Shown in pieces: positions 32,670 through 43,163 of a DNA stretch of 64,000 nt (its first letter is position 1; every line of letters starts with the position of its first letter). Made by a program: the position numbers and the translations under genes. Under the pieces are notes generated by a model. That model saw only the letters and a program-made list of their open reading frames with translations, was not told where the DNA came from and ran no database searches. The stretch comes from Pelagibius marinus (GTDB taxonomy: Bacteria; Pseudomonadota; Alphaproteobacteria; Kiloniellales; Kiloniellaceae), in the NCBI RefSeq assembly GCF_014925385.1, contig NZ_JACSDK010000020.1, forward strand, positions 80,855-144,854, written 5' to 3'.

Positions 32670-33564
32670 CGCTCTGCGGGCGCGCGCTGCGGCGCGCGAA
32701 GGCGACGATCAGCCCCGCCACCACGGCGGCGAGGCCGGCCAGCGTCAGCCAGCCCAGCTGCTCGTCCAGGAAAGCGCTGCCCAGCGCCGCCGCGGTCACC
32801 GGCCCCAGCGACAGGAAGACCGTGACCTGGGTCGGCGGCAGGCGGCCCAGGGCCCAGAGCCAGCAGAAGAAAGCGCCGCCGCTGGACAGGCCGATGAAGA
32901 TGACGGCGGCCCAGGGGCCGGGGCCGAGGCGTGGGATACTGTCCAGCGCGCCTTCGGGCAGCGCCAGGAAGACCAGGAAGAAGACCGAGGCGAGCATGGC
33001 CAGGGTGCTGACCGGCAGCGTGGGGTAGCGCTCGAGGTAAGGCCGGTAGAGTACCGAGCAGACGGCGCCGGTCAGCGCCGCGCCCAGCACCGCGGCGATG
33101 CCCAGCCACTCGCCCTGCCCTGCCCGCGAAATCGCGAGCTTGTCGAGTACCGCCAGGCCGACGCCGGCGAAGGAGATCGCCACGCCCGCGGTCTTGGCGA
33201 GAGTCAGGCGCTCACGCCCCAGGGCGGCGGCCAGCAGCATGGTCATCAGCGGGAAGGTGGCGAAGAGCAGCACCGCGCGCGCCGAGGAGATGTAGAGCAG
33301 GCCGAAGTTCAGCAGGAAGACGAGGACGCCGAACTGTCCGATGCCCAGGGCGGCCACCGCGGCCAGATCCGCCCGGCGAAAACGCACCCGCGGCGCCGAC
33401 CACAGGAAGGGCAGCAGGCAGGCCGCGCCGATGGCGTAGCGCAGCATGGCCAGCGTGGCCGGACCGACCTCCGCGACCACCGCGCGCGAGGCGACGGTGG
33501 CGGCGCCGACCTGCAGGCCGACGGCCGCGGCGGCCAGAATCGCGGGCCAGGCGCGACCGCTCAT
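32653..33564 (-). CDS. EamA/DMT-family transporter
   Basis: A 303-residue protein of about ten spans with two EamA repeats, each ending in a conserved Gly/Pro-rich span (second repeat: LGPVTAAALGSAFLDEQLGWLT). Drug/metabolite transporter of the inner membrane, direction probably export. It begins 16 bp after the MarR-GNAT fusion gene, so the two are co-transcribed and the regulator probably controls the pump. Confidence 0.88.
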   Translation of the reverse strand: MSGRAWPAILAAAAVGLQVGAATVASRAVVAEVGPATLAMLRYAIGAACLLPFLWSAPRVRFRRADLAAVAALGIGQFGVLVFLLNFGLLYISSARAVLLFATFPLMTMLLAAALGRERLTLAKTAGVAISFAGVGLAVLDKLAISRAGQGEWLGIAAVLGAALTGAVCSVLYRPYLERYPTLPVSTLAMLASVFFLVFLALPEGALDSIPRLGPGPWAAVIFIGLSSGGAFFCWLWALGRLPPTQVTVFLSLGPVTAAALGSAFLDEQLGWLTLAGLAAVVAGLIVAFARRSARPQSAKASA

Positions 33565-33580
33565 CGGCGGGGGCTCCCGG

Positions 33581-34507
33581 TCACCGCAGGTCCAGCTCCC
33601 AGTACTGGCCGACCAGATCCTGGCCGAAGCTGTGGTGCTTCTCCTCCTTCACCAGCTTGAAGCCGGCGGCCTCGTAGATGCGCCGCGCAGCGACCAGGAC
33701 GTCGTTGGTCCAGAGGGTCAGGGTCCTGTAGCCGCGCCGGCGGGCGAAGCGGATGGCCTCGTCCACCATGCGCGCGCCGATGCCCAGGCCGCGCGCCTTG
33801 GGCTCCACGTAGACCAGGCGCAGCTTCGCGACCTTGTCCGACTGGCGGACGACGAAGGTCGAGCCCACCACCTCGCCTTCCATCTCGGCGATCCAGCAGT
33901 GCTCGCCCTTGGCATCGAAGTTGTCGAGAAAGTCGGCGGCGATGCGCGCGACCAGCGCCTCGAAGGTTTCGTCCCAGCCCCACTCCTCGCTGTAGAGCAC
34001 CGCGTGGCGGTGGACGATCCAGCCCATGTCGCCGGGCCGGTGCGGGCGCAGGATGTAGGGCACCTTGCGGGGCGTCTTTGCGTTGAGGCGGGCCTGGATG
34101 CGCTCCATGGCCTCCACCACCTCGCCCTGCTCGGCCTCGCTGAGGCGCTCCAGCTTGGCCGCCGTCTCGGCGCGGGAGCGGGCGTTGAGTTCGGCGAAAG
34201 CCGCCTCGCCCGCCTCGGTCAGGGATAAGAGGCTGGCGCGGCCGTCGTTCTCGGAGGGGCGGCGCGCGATCAGGCCCTGCTTCTCGAAGCCCTTGAGGAT
34301 GCGACTCAGGTAGCCGCTGTCGAGGTTGAGTTCCCCGGCCAGTTCCGCCGCGGTCGCCGTCTCGTGGTGGGCCAGCTCGTAAATGACCCGCGCCTCGGTC
34401 AGGGAAAAGGCGCTGTTCAGCAGGCGGCGGTGCAGCACGCCGGCATAGAGGGTGTAGAAGCGCGTGAAGCGGCGGACGGCGTCCACTCGGGCGGCAAGAG
34501 AAGACAT
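33581..34507 (-). CDS. MarR-family regulator fused to GNAT acetyltransferase
   Basis: A 308-residue fusion. Residues 1-145 form a MarR winged helix domain (LTEARVIYELAHHETATAAELAGEL; LNLDSGYLSRILKGFEKQGLI with the recognition helix). Residues 155-308 form a GNAT acetyltransferase with the acetyl-CoA loop ARGLGIGARMVDEAI. Such fusions are known as one family; the acetyltransferase half may detoxify the compound sensed. The operon pairs it with an EamA exporter. A 5-bp-arm palindrome in the AT-rich promoter (34553-34567) is a candidate operator. Confidence 0.9.
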   Translation of the reverse strand: MSSLAARVDAVRRFTRFYTLYAGVLHRRLLNSAFSLTEARVIYELAHHETATAAELAGELNLDSGYLSRILKGFEKQGLIARRPSENDGRASLLSLTEAGEAAFAELNARSRAETAAKLERLSEAEQGEVVEAMERIQARLNAKTPRKVPYILRPHRPGDMGWIVHRHAVLYSEEWGWDETFEALVARIAADFLDNFDAKGEHCWIAEMEGEVVGSTFVVRQSDKVAKLRLVYVEPKARGLGIGARMVDEAIRFARRRGYRTLTLWTNDVLVAARRIYEAAGFKLVKEEKHHSFGQDLVGQYWELDLR

Positions 34508-34552
34508 CGCTGCGGCCCCTCCTTTTCGGCAAATTCACAAAGCCATTTTGTA

Positions 34553-34567
34553 TGATTATTTCAATCA
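34553..34567. promoter_or_regulatory. Candidate MarR operator
   Basis: TGATT (34553-34557) and AATCA (34563-34567) around ATTTC, in an AT-rich stretch 46 bp before the MarR-GNAT start. MarR proteins often bind such short palindromes in their own promoters. Confidence 0.45.
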
Positions 34568-34762
34568 ATATATATGACTAAGTCAACTATTTTCGCGACC
34601 GGGGCGGGTGCCTGCGCAGCCGCCGCAAGCGCCCGCCGGAGGGCGGCTTTTCCACCGGTATGCGAGCGGTCTTCCCGGTTGTCTTGCCGGGCCGGCGCGG
34701 CTAATGTCCGGCCAACTTTCACCCCCGCGAGTCGCAGCGTCTCGCCCATGAAGGCCCCCCCG

Positions 34763-35005
34763 ATGAAAGCACGTGTTCATGTCACCCTGAAAAACGGTGT
34801 TCTGGACCCCCAGGGCAAGGCCATCGAGCATGCCCTCTCCTCCCTCGGCTTCGACGGCGTCAACGACGTCCGCCAGGGCAAGGTCATCGAGTTCTCCCTC
34901 AGCGAGAGCGACCCGGCCAAGGCCCGCGCCGAGGTCGAAGCCATGTGCGAGAAGCTGCTCGCCAATACAGTGATCGAAAACTACGACATCGAGCTCAACG
35001 CTTGA
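34763..35005 (+). CDS. purS: FGAM synthase subunit PurS
   Basis: An 80-residue subunit of the three-part formylglycinamidine ribonucleotide synthase. It begins [20 protein letters not shown] and ends in the beta-strand NYDIELNA. PurS bridges PurQ and PurL. I chose the ATG at 34763, after AAGG at 34751, giving the normal length; the open frame reaches further up without conserved residues. Followed by purQ after 49 bp and by purL. Confidence 0.95.
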   Translation: MKARVHVTLKNGVLDPQGKAIEHALSSLGFDGVNDVRQGKVIEFSLSESDPAKARAEVEAMCEKLLANTVIENYDIELNA

Positions 35006-35054
35006 TGCGCCAGAGGCCGAGGTTCACGGGCCCGATAATCTTGGGAGTGCGCGC

Positions 35055-35740
35055 ATGAAAGCCGCGGTCATCGTGTTTCCGGGATCCAACTGCGACCGCG
35101 ACGTGCAGGTCGCCCTCAGACAATCAATGGGCAGCGAGCCGCTGATGGTCTGGCACAAGGACAGCGACTTCGACAAAGTCGACCTTATCGTCCTGCCCGG
35201 CGGTTTCTCCTACGGCGACTACCTGCGCTGCGGCGCCATGGCCGCCAACTCTCCGGTGATGAAGGAAGTCGTGGCCCGCGCCCAAAAAGGCGTGGCGGTG
35301 CTGGGCATCTGCAACGGTTTCCAGATGCTGACCGAGACCGGCCTGGTGCCCGGCGTGCTGATGCGCAACGCCGACCTGCGCTTCGTCTGCCGCGACGTGA
35401 CCATCAAGGTGGAGACCAGCCAGAGCCTCTTCACCGCCAAGTACGAGCAGGGCGAGGCGATCCGCATTCCCGTCGCCCATCACGACGGCAACTACTACGC
35501 CGACGACGACACCCTCTCGGCCCTGGAAGACCGCGGCCAGATCGCCTTCCGCTACTGCGACCAGGAGGGCAAGCTCTCCGAGGCGGCGAACCCCAACGGC
35601 TCCCAGCGCAACATCGCCGGGGTCTACAACGAGACCAAGACGGTGCTGGGCCTCATGCCGCACCCAGAGCGCCTGGCCGACCCCAAGCTGGGCGGCACCG
35701 ACGGGCGCGCCCTCTTCGACGGTCTGGTGGAGGCGCTGTC

Positions 35741-35744
<4 letters not shown>
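35055..35744 (+). CDS. purQ: FGAM synthase glutaminase subunit PurQ
   Basis: A 229-residue class I glutamine amidotransferase that gives ammonia to PurL. The nucleophile Cys86 is in [10 protein letters not shown]; the catalytic His and Glu lie in MPHPERL near residue 210. The [16 protein letters not shown] block is characteristic. The stop codon overlaps the GTG start of purL (GTGA at 35741-35744), so the two are coupled. Confidence 0.97.
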
Positions 35745-37957
<2,213 letters not shown>

Positions 37958-38036
37958 GCGCGGCCCGGCCGCGGCTGACAAGAATGCGAGGGCCCCTGGC
38001 GGGCCCCGGAACGGACGAGAGATTGGGATCGACAGC

Positions 38037-38276
38037 ATGCCGATGAACCCCGGCGATATCGAAGGCATGATCAAGGCGGCGATGCCGGACGCCCAGGTGG
38101 AGATCACCGACCTGCGCGGCGACGGCGACCACTATGCGGCCTACATCGTGTCCGAGGCCTTTCGCGGCAAGACCCGGGTGCAGCAACACCAGATGGTCTA
38201 CGAGGCCCTGCAGGGCCGCATGGGCAACGAGCTTCATGCCTTGATGGTGCAGACCTCGGTGCCGCCTGAGGCATAG
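38037..38276 (+). CDS. BolA-family protein
   Basis: A 79-residue protein starting MPMNPGDIEGMIKAAMPDA. It has the BolA core, a class II KH-like fold with FRGKTRVQQHQMVYEAL and terminal GNELHALMVQTSVPPE; the His in ELHAL is the ligand that shares an Fe-S cluster with a partner glutaredoxin. The grxD gene follows 82 bp downstream, which supports a BolA-Grx4 pair in iron-sulfur handling. Confidence 0.93.
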   Translation: MPMNPGDIEGMIKAAMPDAQVEITDLRGDGDHYAAYIVSEAFRGKTRVQQHQMVYEALQGRMGNELHALMVQTSVPPEA

Positions 38277-38358
38277 AACCAAGGATCAACGGCGGCCCTC
38301 TGGGGGGCCGTGCGGCGAAGCGACTGGCGCGCCGTATAATGGGAAAGGAGTTAAGGTT

Positions 38359-38697
38359 ATGGACGAAACCGTAGCCGCGCGGATCAAGCAGGAGATCGAC
38401 GACAACCAGGTCGTGCTGTTCATGAAGGGCACGCCGGTGTTTCCGCAGTGCGGCTTCTCGGCCGCCGTGGTGCAGATCCTCTCGCACCTCAACGTGAAGT
38501 TCAAAGGCGTCGACGTGCTGCAGGACCCGGGCATCCGCCAGGGCATCAAGGACTTCTCCAACTGGCCGACCATCCCTCAACTCTACGTGAAGGGCGAGTT
38601 CGTCGGCGGCTGCGACATCATCCGCGAGATGTTCCAGAACGGCGAGCTGCAGGACTTCCTGCAGACCAACGGCATCGAGGCCAAGCCGGCCGCCTGA
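38359..38697 (+). CDS. grxD: Monothiol glutaredoxin, Grx4 type
   Basis: A 112-residue glutaredoxin with the monothiol active site CGFS at Cys31, after LFMKGTPVFPQ, and the glutathione-site blocks NWPTIPQLYVKGEFVGGCDI. Grx4 proteins bind a [2Fe-2S] cluster with glutathione and pass it on, commonly with a BolA protein. The start has AAGGAG upstream. The gene's terminator is interrupted in its U-tract by the IS element. Confidence 0.97.
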   Translation: MDETVAARIKQEIDDNQVVLFMKGTPVFPQCGFSAAVVQILSHLNVKFKGVDVLQDPGIRQGIKDFSNWPTIPQLYVKGEFVGGCDIIREMFQNGELQDFLQTNGIEAKPAA

Positions 38698-38726
38698 CCG
38701 GCGCCGCACCGGACCGACACGAAAAG

Positions 38727-38761
38727 GGCCGCTTCCCGGAAGGGAGGCGGCCTTTTCTTTT
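38727..38761 (+). terminator. grxD terminator, split in its U-tract by an IS
   Basis: GGCCGCTTCCC (38727-38737) pairs with GGGAGGCGGCC (38742-38752; one G-T pair) and is followed by TTTTCTTTT. The IS starts at 38762, and TTTCTTTT (38754-38761) is repeated after its right end. Before insertion the site read GGCCTTTTCTTTTTGGCC. The terminator is likely still functional. Confidence 0.85.
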
Positions 38762-38898
38762 CGGGCTTATCACTGAAAAGAAGGTGCCCTTGAATAGTTC
38801 AGATAATTCAATCGCTTGATTATCGGGCATTGTAGATATTTTTAACGGCCTAAAAACGACTTCCGAACCAATATCTTGTAGTAGGAGGCCGTTCCAAC

Positions 38899-40047
38899 AT
38901 GACAGATTCCAAGGGTGCAGCCCGCCGGCGCCGATCAAAGCCCGGCGCGGGAAAGGCTTCGCGAGATTCCCTGCGGATGCTCCGCCAGCAGCTTCCCGAT
39001 GAAGCCGCATGCCGGCGGTTTCTCGAAGAGGCCCTTTGGCCGGACGGCAGGATCTGCCCACACTGCGGCGGCCTGAGATCCTGGCCACTCCGCGGCAAGA
39101 GTGCGCGGCCTGGCCTCTACGAGTGCGCCGAATGTCACCGGCAGTTCACGGTCACCACGAAGACCCCGCTGCACGCGACGAAGTTGCCTCTGACGGTTTG
39201 GATCGAGGCCTTCTGGCTGATGCTGTGGTCGAGCAAGGGCCTCTCCTCGGTTGTTCTCGGTCGCTGGCTCGGCCTGCCCCAGAAGACGGCCTGGAAGATC
39301 ATGCATGCCTGCCGCGAGCTGATGCACAGGCATCAGCAGATGGCCAAGGCATTGACCGGCGTCGTCGAGATCGACGACAAGTACGTCGGCGGCGCGCCGC
39401 GCTACCAGAAAAACGTCAAGCACAAGAGGGGACACGGCACCAACAAGCCCCAGGTCGTCATCGCGGCGAACCGGGAGGGCTTCGTTCGAGCGTCTCACGT
39501 TGTCGGCGATAGTGCAAAGCACGTCGGCCCGTTCATGCATCGCTACATCGATGAAAACGCCGACATTATGAGCGACGGCGCGAGTGTCTACCGGAAGCTC
39601 GGTGAGCACTATCGTTCACACCAATCGGTCAACCATGGAAAGAAGGAGTTCGTCCGAGGCGAGGTGCACAACAACACCAGTGAATCCTTCGGCGCCTACC
39701 TGGAGCGGGTGTTCATAGGCGTCTATCATCGCCTGAGCAGGAAGCACCTTCACCGCTATCTCAGCGAAGCCGGCTTCCGGTGGAATGCCAAGCAGGAGAT
39801 CTGTGGCGAGGAAGGCGATCCTCTGGGACTGTATGAGCGCATTCCACCTCTTAGCCAGGTACGCATACTGTTTGGCCATGCCCAGGGCTGCGAACTGCGC
39901 AGCACCTTGCGAGGTGGGATTCGCTCTCCGGACGAACCGGAACCAGGGCCGAAGAAGTGGTCGGCCCGCCTGGCCTGGGCGAGACGCCAGGGACCAGAAG
40001 TTCTTGAACAGGTACTGGCAGAACGCACCCCGGCTTCCCTGTTCTGA
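38899..40047 (+). CDS. IS1595-family transposase
   Basis: A 382-residue transposase. The N-terminus has a zinc ribbon (CPHCG near residue 54 and CAECH near 75), then the helix-turn-helix-like LSSVVLGRWLGLPQKTAWKIM, and the catalytic domain with the acidic triad: Asp in GVVEIDDKYVGG, Asp in IMSDGASVYRKLG, and the glutamate of the closing block NNTSESFGAYLERVF. The protein looks complete, with no internal stop, and the IS ends are intact, so it may be active. Family length is typically about 290-330; the extra C-terminal 60 residues are unusual. Confidence 0.9.
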   Translation: MTDSKGAARRRRSKPGAGKASRDSLRMLRQQLPDEAACRRFLEEALWPDGRICPHCGGLRSWPLRGKSARPGLYECAECHRQFTVTTKTPLHATKLPLTVWIEAFWLMLWSSKGLSSVVLGRWLGLPQKTAWKIMHACRELMHRHQQMAKALTGVVEIDDKYVGGAPRYQKNVKHKRGHGTNKPQVVIAANREGFVRASHVVGDSAKHVGPFMHRYIDENADIMSDGASVYRKLGEHYRSHQSVNHGKKEFVRGEVHNNTSESFGAYLERVFIGVYHRLSRKHLHRYLSEAGFRWNAKQEICGEEGDPLGLYERIPPLSQVRILFGHAQGCELRSTLRGGIRSPDEPEPGPKKWSARLAWARRQGPEVLEQVLAERTPASLF

Positions 40048-40273
40048 CCCACCTTTCCACTACCCCACGAGATCAGATAGAGCGTTTCCGCCTCACGGGG
40101 CCCGGTTTTCCTGTCGGACCTATATTCCGGCCCAGGTAGCCTGCCCTCTGGGCATCCTGATCGATTTTGGGGTTACGCAGGAGCAATCGACAGGGCATCA
40201 TTGCGCTGTGGAGAGTCGAAGCCAGCTGGCAGGGAGGCTGACGATCACTTCCGCTCACGATTATGCCCGGCGC

Positions 40274-40801
40274 ATGGGACTGCTGCGGGACTACCAGGCG
40301 CTGCGCTGGTGGGTCATTCCGCTTCTGTTCGCCAGCTTCCTGGTGATCAACTACGTCGCCTTCAAGGGTTTCGAGTCTGCCTGGCTGGCGCTGTCTCCTA
40401 ACCCAGGCCTCTCCTTTCTCCACTATATCGTCCCCGGCGCGCGGGAGACCTTCGATGCCTTTGCCGCCTGCGGGCATCCGGAGCTCGGTTCGTTCTATGC
40501 CTGGCTGCTGGTCTTCAATGTCTTCGCCGTCCTGCCTGGAGACTGGCTGCTACTGCAGGCGGCAGCCCGAATGATGCCCCTGTTCAAGACCAAGAGGTTG
40601 ACGAGAGAGGCAATCATCAAGCGGAACTTCACCTCGATGTTCCTGTCGCTCGGTCTCCTGGGAACGCTCTTCATCTACGACGTCGAGACTTTCGACTGCA
40701 GATTTGCAGGCGTGAAGGACATGGGCGAGATGCTTATGCCCTCAATAGCGGCTGCCATCCTAGTTCTTGTTGCCACGCCAGCGTCACGAAATGGCTATTA
40801 G
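40274..40801 (+). CDS. Membrane protein, passenger gene of the IS
   Basis: A 175-residue protein with about four hydrophobic spans (WWVIPLLFASFLVINYVAF; WLLVFNVFAVLPGDWLLL; FTSMFLSLGLLGTLFIY; MPSIAAAILVLVAT). It lies inside the IS, after the transposase, in the same orientation. I chose ATG 40274; a GTG at 40208 would add 22 residues. No family recognised. It is unlikely to be part of transposition. Between 40048 and 40273 I see no other gene. Confidence 0.55.
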   Translation: MGLLRDYQALRWWVIPLLFASFLVINYVAFKGFESAWLALSPNPGLSFLHYIVPGARETFDAFAACGHPELGSFYAWLLVFNVFAVLPGDWLLLQAAARMMPLFKTKRLTREAIIKRNFTSMFLSLGLLGTLFIYDVETFDCRFAGVKDMGEMLMPSIAAAILVLVATPASRNGY

Positions 40802-40954
40802 CGGTTGGGCGGCGGGATGCGGAGTAAGTTCCGACCCGGCCTTTTTTTGATGGCCGGTCAAAACGCTACATGTAGTTGGTCAACCCTTGTCCGAAGCGGG
40901 CCCTTACCTTTGTTTCAGTGATAAGCCCGTTTCTTTTTGGCCCCGCGCCCAGGC

Positions 40955-41371
40955 TCAGGCGGACTTGCGCGCCCTGCGCGGGGCCGGGGCGTTCTTGGCG
41001 GTGAAGCGGTGGCCCTCGACCAGCTTCAGCAGGTCGAGCGAGCTGAGGATGCCGACGACGCGCTTCTCGTGGGTCACCACCACGTGGTGTATGCGGTGTT
41101 TGCGCATCATGCGCGCCGCCGCGCTGACGTCGTTGTAGGCCGGCACGCAATGGACATTCGTGGTCATGATCCGCTTGACCGGCGTCTCGCCCTTCAGCTT
41201 GCGCGCGACATCCGCCGTGGTGACGATGCCCGCGGCCTCGCCCTCCGGCCCCACGATCGGCACCGCGTGGATGCGGTTGCGCTCCATGAGGCCGCGCAGA
41301 TGGTCGATGCTATGGTGCGGCTGGGCGGAGATCACCCGCTTGGCCATAAGGTCGGCGATCTTGATGTTCAC
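40955..41371 (-). CDS. CBS-domain protein
   Basis: A 138-residue protein with two CBS repeats (ADLMAKRVISAQPHHSIDHLRGLM; VKRIMTTNVHCVPAYNDVSAAARMM with VVTHEKRVVGILSSLDLLKLVEG). Such pairs bind adenosyl compounds and act as small sensors. The start is a GTG at 41371 with GGGGAGG 7 nt upstream; a longer frame is open but not conserved. The tail is Lys/Arg/Ala-rich. Its 3' end is 25 bp from the IS. Confidence 0.88.
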   Translation of the reverse strand: MNIKIADLMAKRVISAQPHHSIDHLRGLMERNRIHAVPIVGPEGEAAGIVTTADVARKLKGETPVKRIMTTNVHCVPAYNDVSAAARMMRKHRIHHVVVTHEKRVVGILSSLDLLKLVEGHRFTAKNAPAPRRARKSA

Positions 41372-41522
41372 GGCTGGGCCTCCCCTCTGCTGTCGGCTAA
41401 TTGGGCCATCTTCGCCCGCGAGCATCGCCAGCCCCTTGCGCCAGGTCAATTGCGCCGAAGGTCCGCCCGAGGCGTCTGATCCGGACGAGCGAGAGCCGAA
41501 TTACCGTCTGCGCAGCCGCGCT

Positions 41523-41870
41523 TTACCAGCGCCACCAGCCGAGCTCGAGCCCGAGGGCGAGGAGTGCGAAGGCGCCGACCGCCACGGCGAGGGCGGGCCA
41601 CTCCTCCCTGCGCAAGGGCTTGGTCGCCTTCAGCTCCGCCTCGAAGTGAGGATCGGCGATGGCCTTGGCTCTGTGCAGTTGGTAGAGGGCGCCCAGACGG
41701 TGGATCTTGCGCGCCGTCCAGGGCAGAGCGCCCCAGGCCGCCGGGTGGTTCTCCTGCACCCAGGCAATGAGCCGCGCCGCGCGCCGGCTGCGCCTGATCT
41801 CCATGACGAAGAGGTAGATCACCGCCGCCGCCGCGGTGAGGATGAGGACCTTGATCGCGGGGCTGGTCAT
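41523..41870 (-). CDS. Two-span membrane protein, unknown
   Basis: A 115-residue protein with an N-terminal span (VLILTAAAAVIYLFV), a basic cytosolic loop that contains NHPAAWGALPWTARKIHRLG, and a C-terminal span (VAVGAFALLALGLELGWW). It starts with ATG; no strong ribosome site. No family recognised. The region 41871-42129 upstream is AT-rich and probably holds divergent promoters for this gene and the LysR gene. Confidence 0.6.
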   Translation of the reverse strand: MTSPAIKVLILTAAAAVIYLFVMEIRRSRRAARLIAWVQENHPAAWGALPWTARKIHRLGALYQLHRAKAIADPHFEAELKATKPLRREEWPALAVAVGAFALLALGLELGWWRW

Positions 41871-42129
41871 GGTCCGGCGGCGGTCCGCGCCGCTGTACTC
41901 TCTGGCATGGCCACTCCTTCATCTGGGCTTCGCCCTGCGCCGCCGCCGACGCCCGCGATGCGGCTTCTTAAAGTCGTATCTTAAGATGAGCTAAGGGTGA
42001 CAACTAGTTGTTATTGCTTGATTAAATACCTACACTTAAAGCAATGCTCTTGAAGCGAAATCTGCACAGCGGCGCCCCGGGCGGCTTTCTGCTTTGGCAT
42101 GATCTCATCTTCTACATTAAGTTTCCGGC

Positions 42130-43041
42130 ATGAAGATTTCCGAGATCCGGGCCTTCCTGGCGGTGGCCGAGGCGGGCTCCATGCACGGCGCCGCGGCGCG
42201 GCTGAACCTCACCCAGCCGGCGGTGTCGCGCCTTATCCAGCGCCTTGAGGCCGAACTCGACGCCGTCCTCTTCGACCGCACCAGCAAGCCGCCGACCCTG
42301 ACCCCCGCCGGCCGCCAGGCCCTGGCCCACGGGCGCCGCGTCCTGCAGGCGCTGAACGACCTCTCGGGCAGCGTCGCCGAGGGCGCCGCGCCGCACGGCA
42401 GGTTCCGCCTGGGGGTGTCGCTGGGGCTGTCGCAGCTGGTGCTGAACGAGCCGCTCGATGCGCTGCGCCGCGACTTCCCCGCCCTGGTCTTCGAGGTCAG
42501 CAGCGACTGGAGCGGCGATCTGGTGAAGGATGTCGAGAGCAACGCCATGAACGCCGCCGTGGTGCTGTCGTCGAACACCACGGAGCCGGCCTCCGCCGCG
42601 CCGATCCGCAAGGTGGGCCACGACCGGCTGCTGGTGGTGGCCGCCAAGGACTCGCCCCTGCCGGCGCGGGCCTCGCTGACCGAGCTGGCGCCGGAAGGCT
42701 GGGTGGTGCATCCCGAAGGCTGCAGCTACCGCACCGCCGTCAGGCGCGCCCTGGAGCGGGCCGGCGCCCCCTTCAACGTGGCCGTCGAGGCCTTCGACCA
42801 GGAACTGCTGCTCTCCCTCTGCGCCCGCGGCAACGGCCTGGGGCTGGTGCCGACCTGCCTGCTGCGGCACAGCGCCTACCGCGACCGCCTGCGCGCCATC
42901 GAGGTGCCCGAACTCGACTACCGTCTGGCGGTGTGGATCGCCCGCGGCCGCTATATCGGCTCGCTGGCGCCGGTGGTGGATGACCTGGAGGCCGCCATTC
43001 AGGACATGCTGGCCGCCTCTGAACATTCCGAACTGGCATAA
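42130..43041 (+). CDS. LysR-family transcriptional regulator
   Basis: A 303-residue protein with a typical LysR helix-turn-helix (MKISEIRAFLAVAEAGSMHGAAARLNLTQPAVSR, in two blocks) and a periplasmic-binding-like effector domain. The MFS transporter gene follows on the same strand; a palindrome between them suggests direct control. The promoter region upstream is rich in A and T (41985-42060). Confidence 0.92.
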   Translation: MKISEIRAFLAVAEAGSMHGAAARLNLTQPAVSRLIQRLEAELDAVLFDRTSKPPTLTPAGRQALAHGRRVLQALNDLSGSVAEGAAPHGRFRLGVSLGLSQLVLNEPLDALRRDFPALVFEVSSDWSGDLVKDVESNAMNAAVVLSSNTTEPASAAPIRKVGHDRLLVVAAKDSPLPARASLTELAPEGWVVHPEGCSYRTAVRRALERAGAPFNVAVEAFDQELLLSLCARGNGLGLVPTCLLRHSAYRDRLRAIEVPELDYRLAVWIARGRYIGSLAPVVDDLEAAIQDMLAASEHSELA

Positions 43042-43045
43042 TAAA

Positions 43046-43062
43046 AATTCATAAATTGAATT
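43046..43062. promoter_or_regulatory. Candidate LysR operator before the MFS gene
   Basis: AATTCA (43046-43051) and TGAATT (43057-43062) around TAAAT, a perfect 6-bp dyad within an AT-rich stretch between the LysR and MFS genes. It fits a T-N11-A LysR box. Confidence 0.5.
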
Positions 43063-43163
43063 AGCGGAATGATCTGATCGCCCTTAGATTGTTCTCAGCG
43101 GGGCGCTGCGCGCCTCTCCACTTCATCTCGCAGCCCCTTGTGCCCCCTCGGAGCCCTGTCCTT

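Larger units (their letters stand above)
38762..40929 (+). mobile_element. IS1595-family insertion sequence with passenger gene
   Basis: Length 2168 bp. The left end CGGGCTTATCACTGAAA, then AGAAGGTG, matches the inverted right end (revcomp of TTTCAGTGATAAGCCCG, with CAAAGGTA next): 17 perfect bases then partial match. Eight-base direct repeats TTTCTTTT flank it (38754-38761 and 40930-40937). It holds a DDE transposase and, further on, a membrane-protein gene. All this agrees with the IS1595 family, whose targets are duplicated over eight bases and which often carries passenger genes. Confidence 0.9.
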
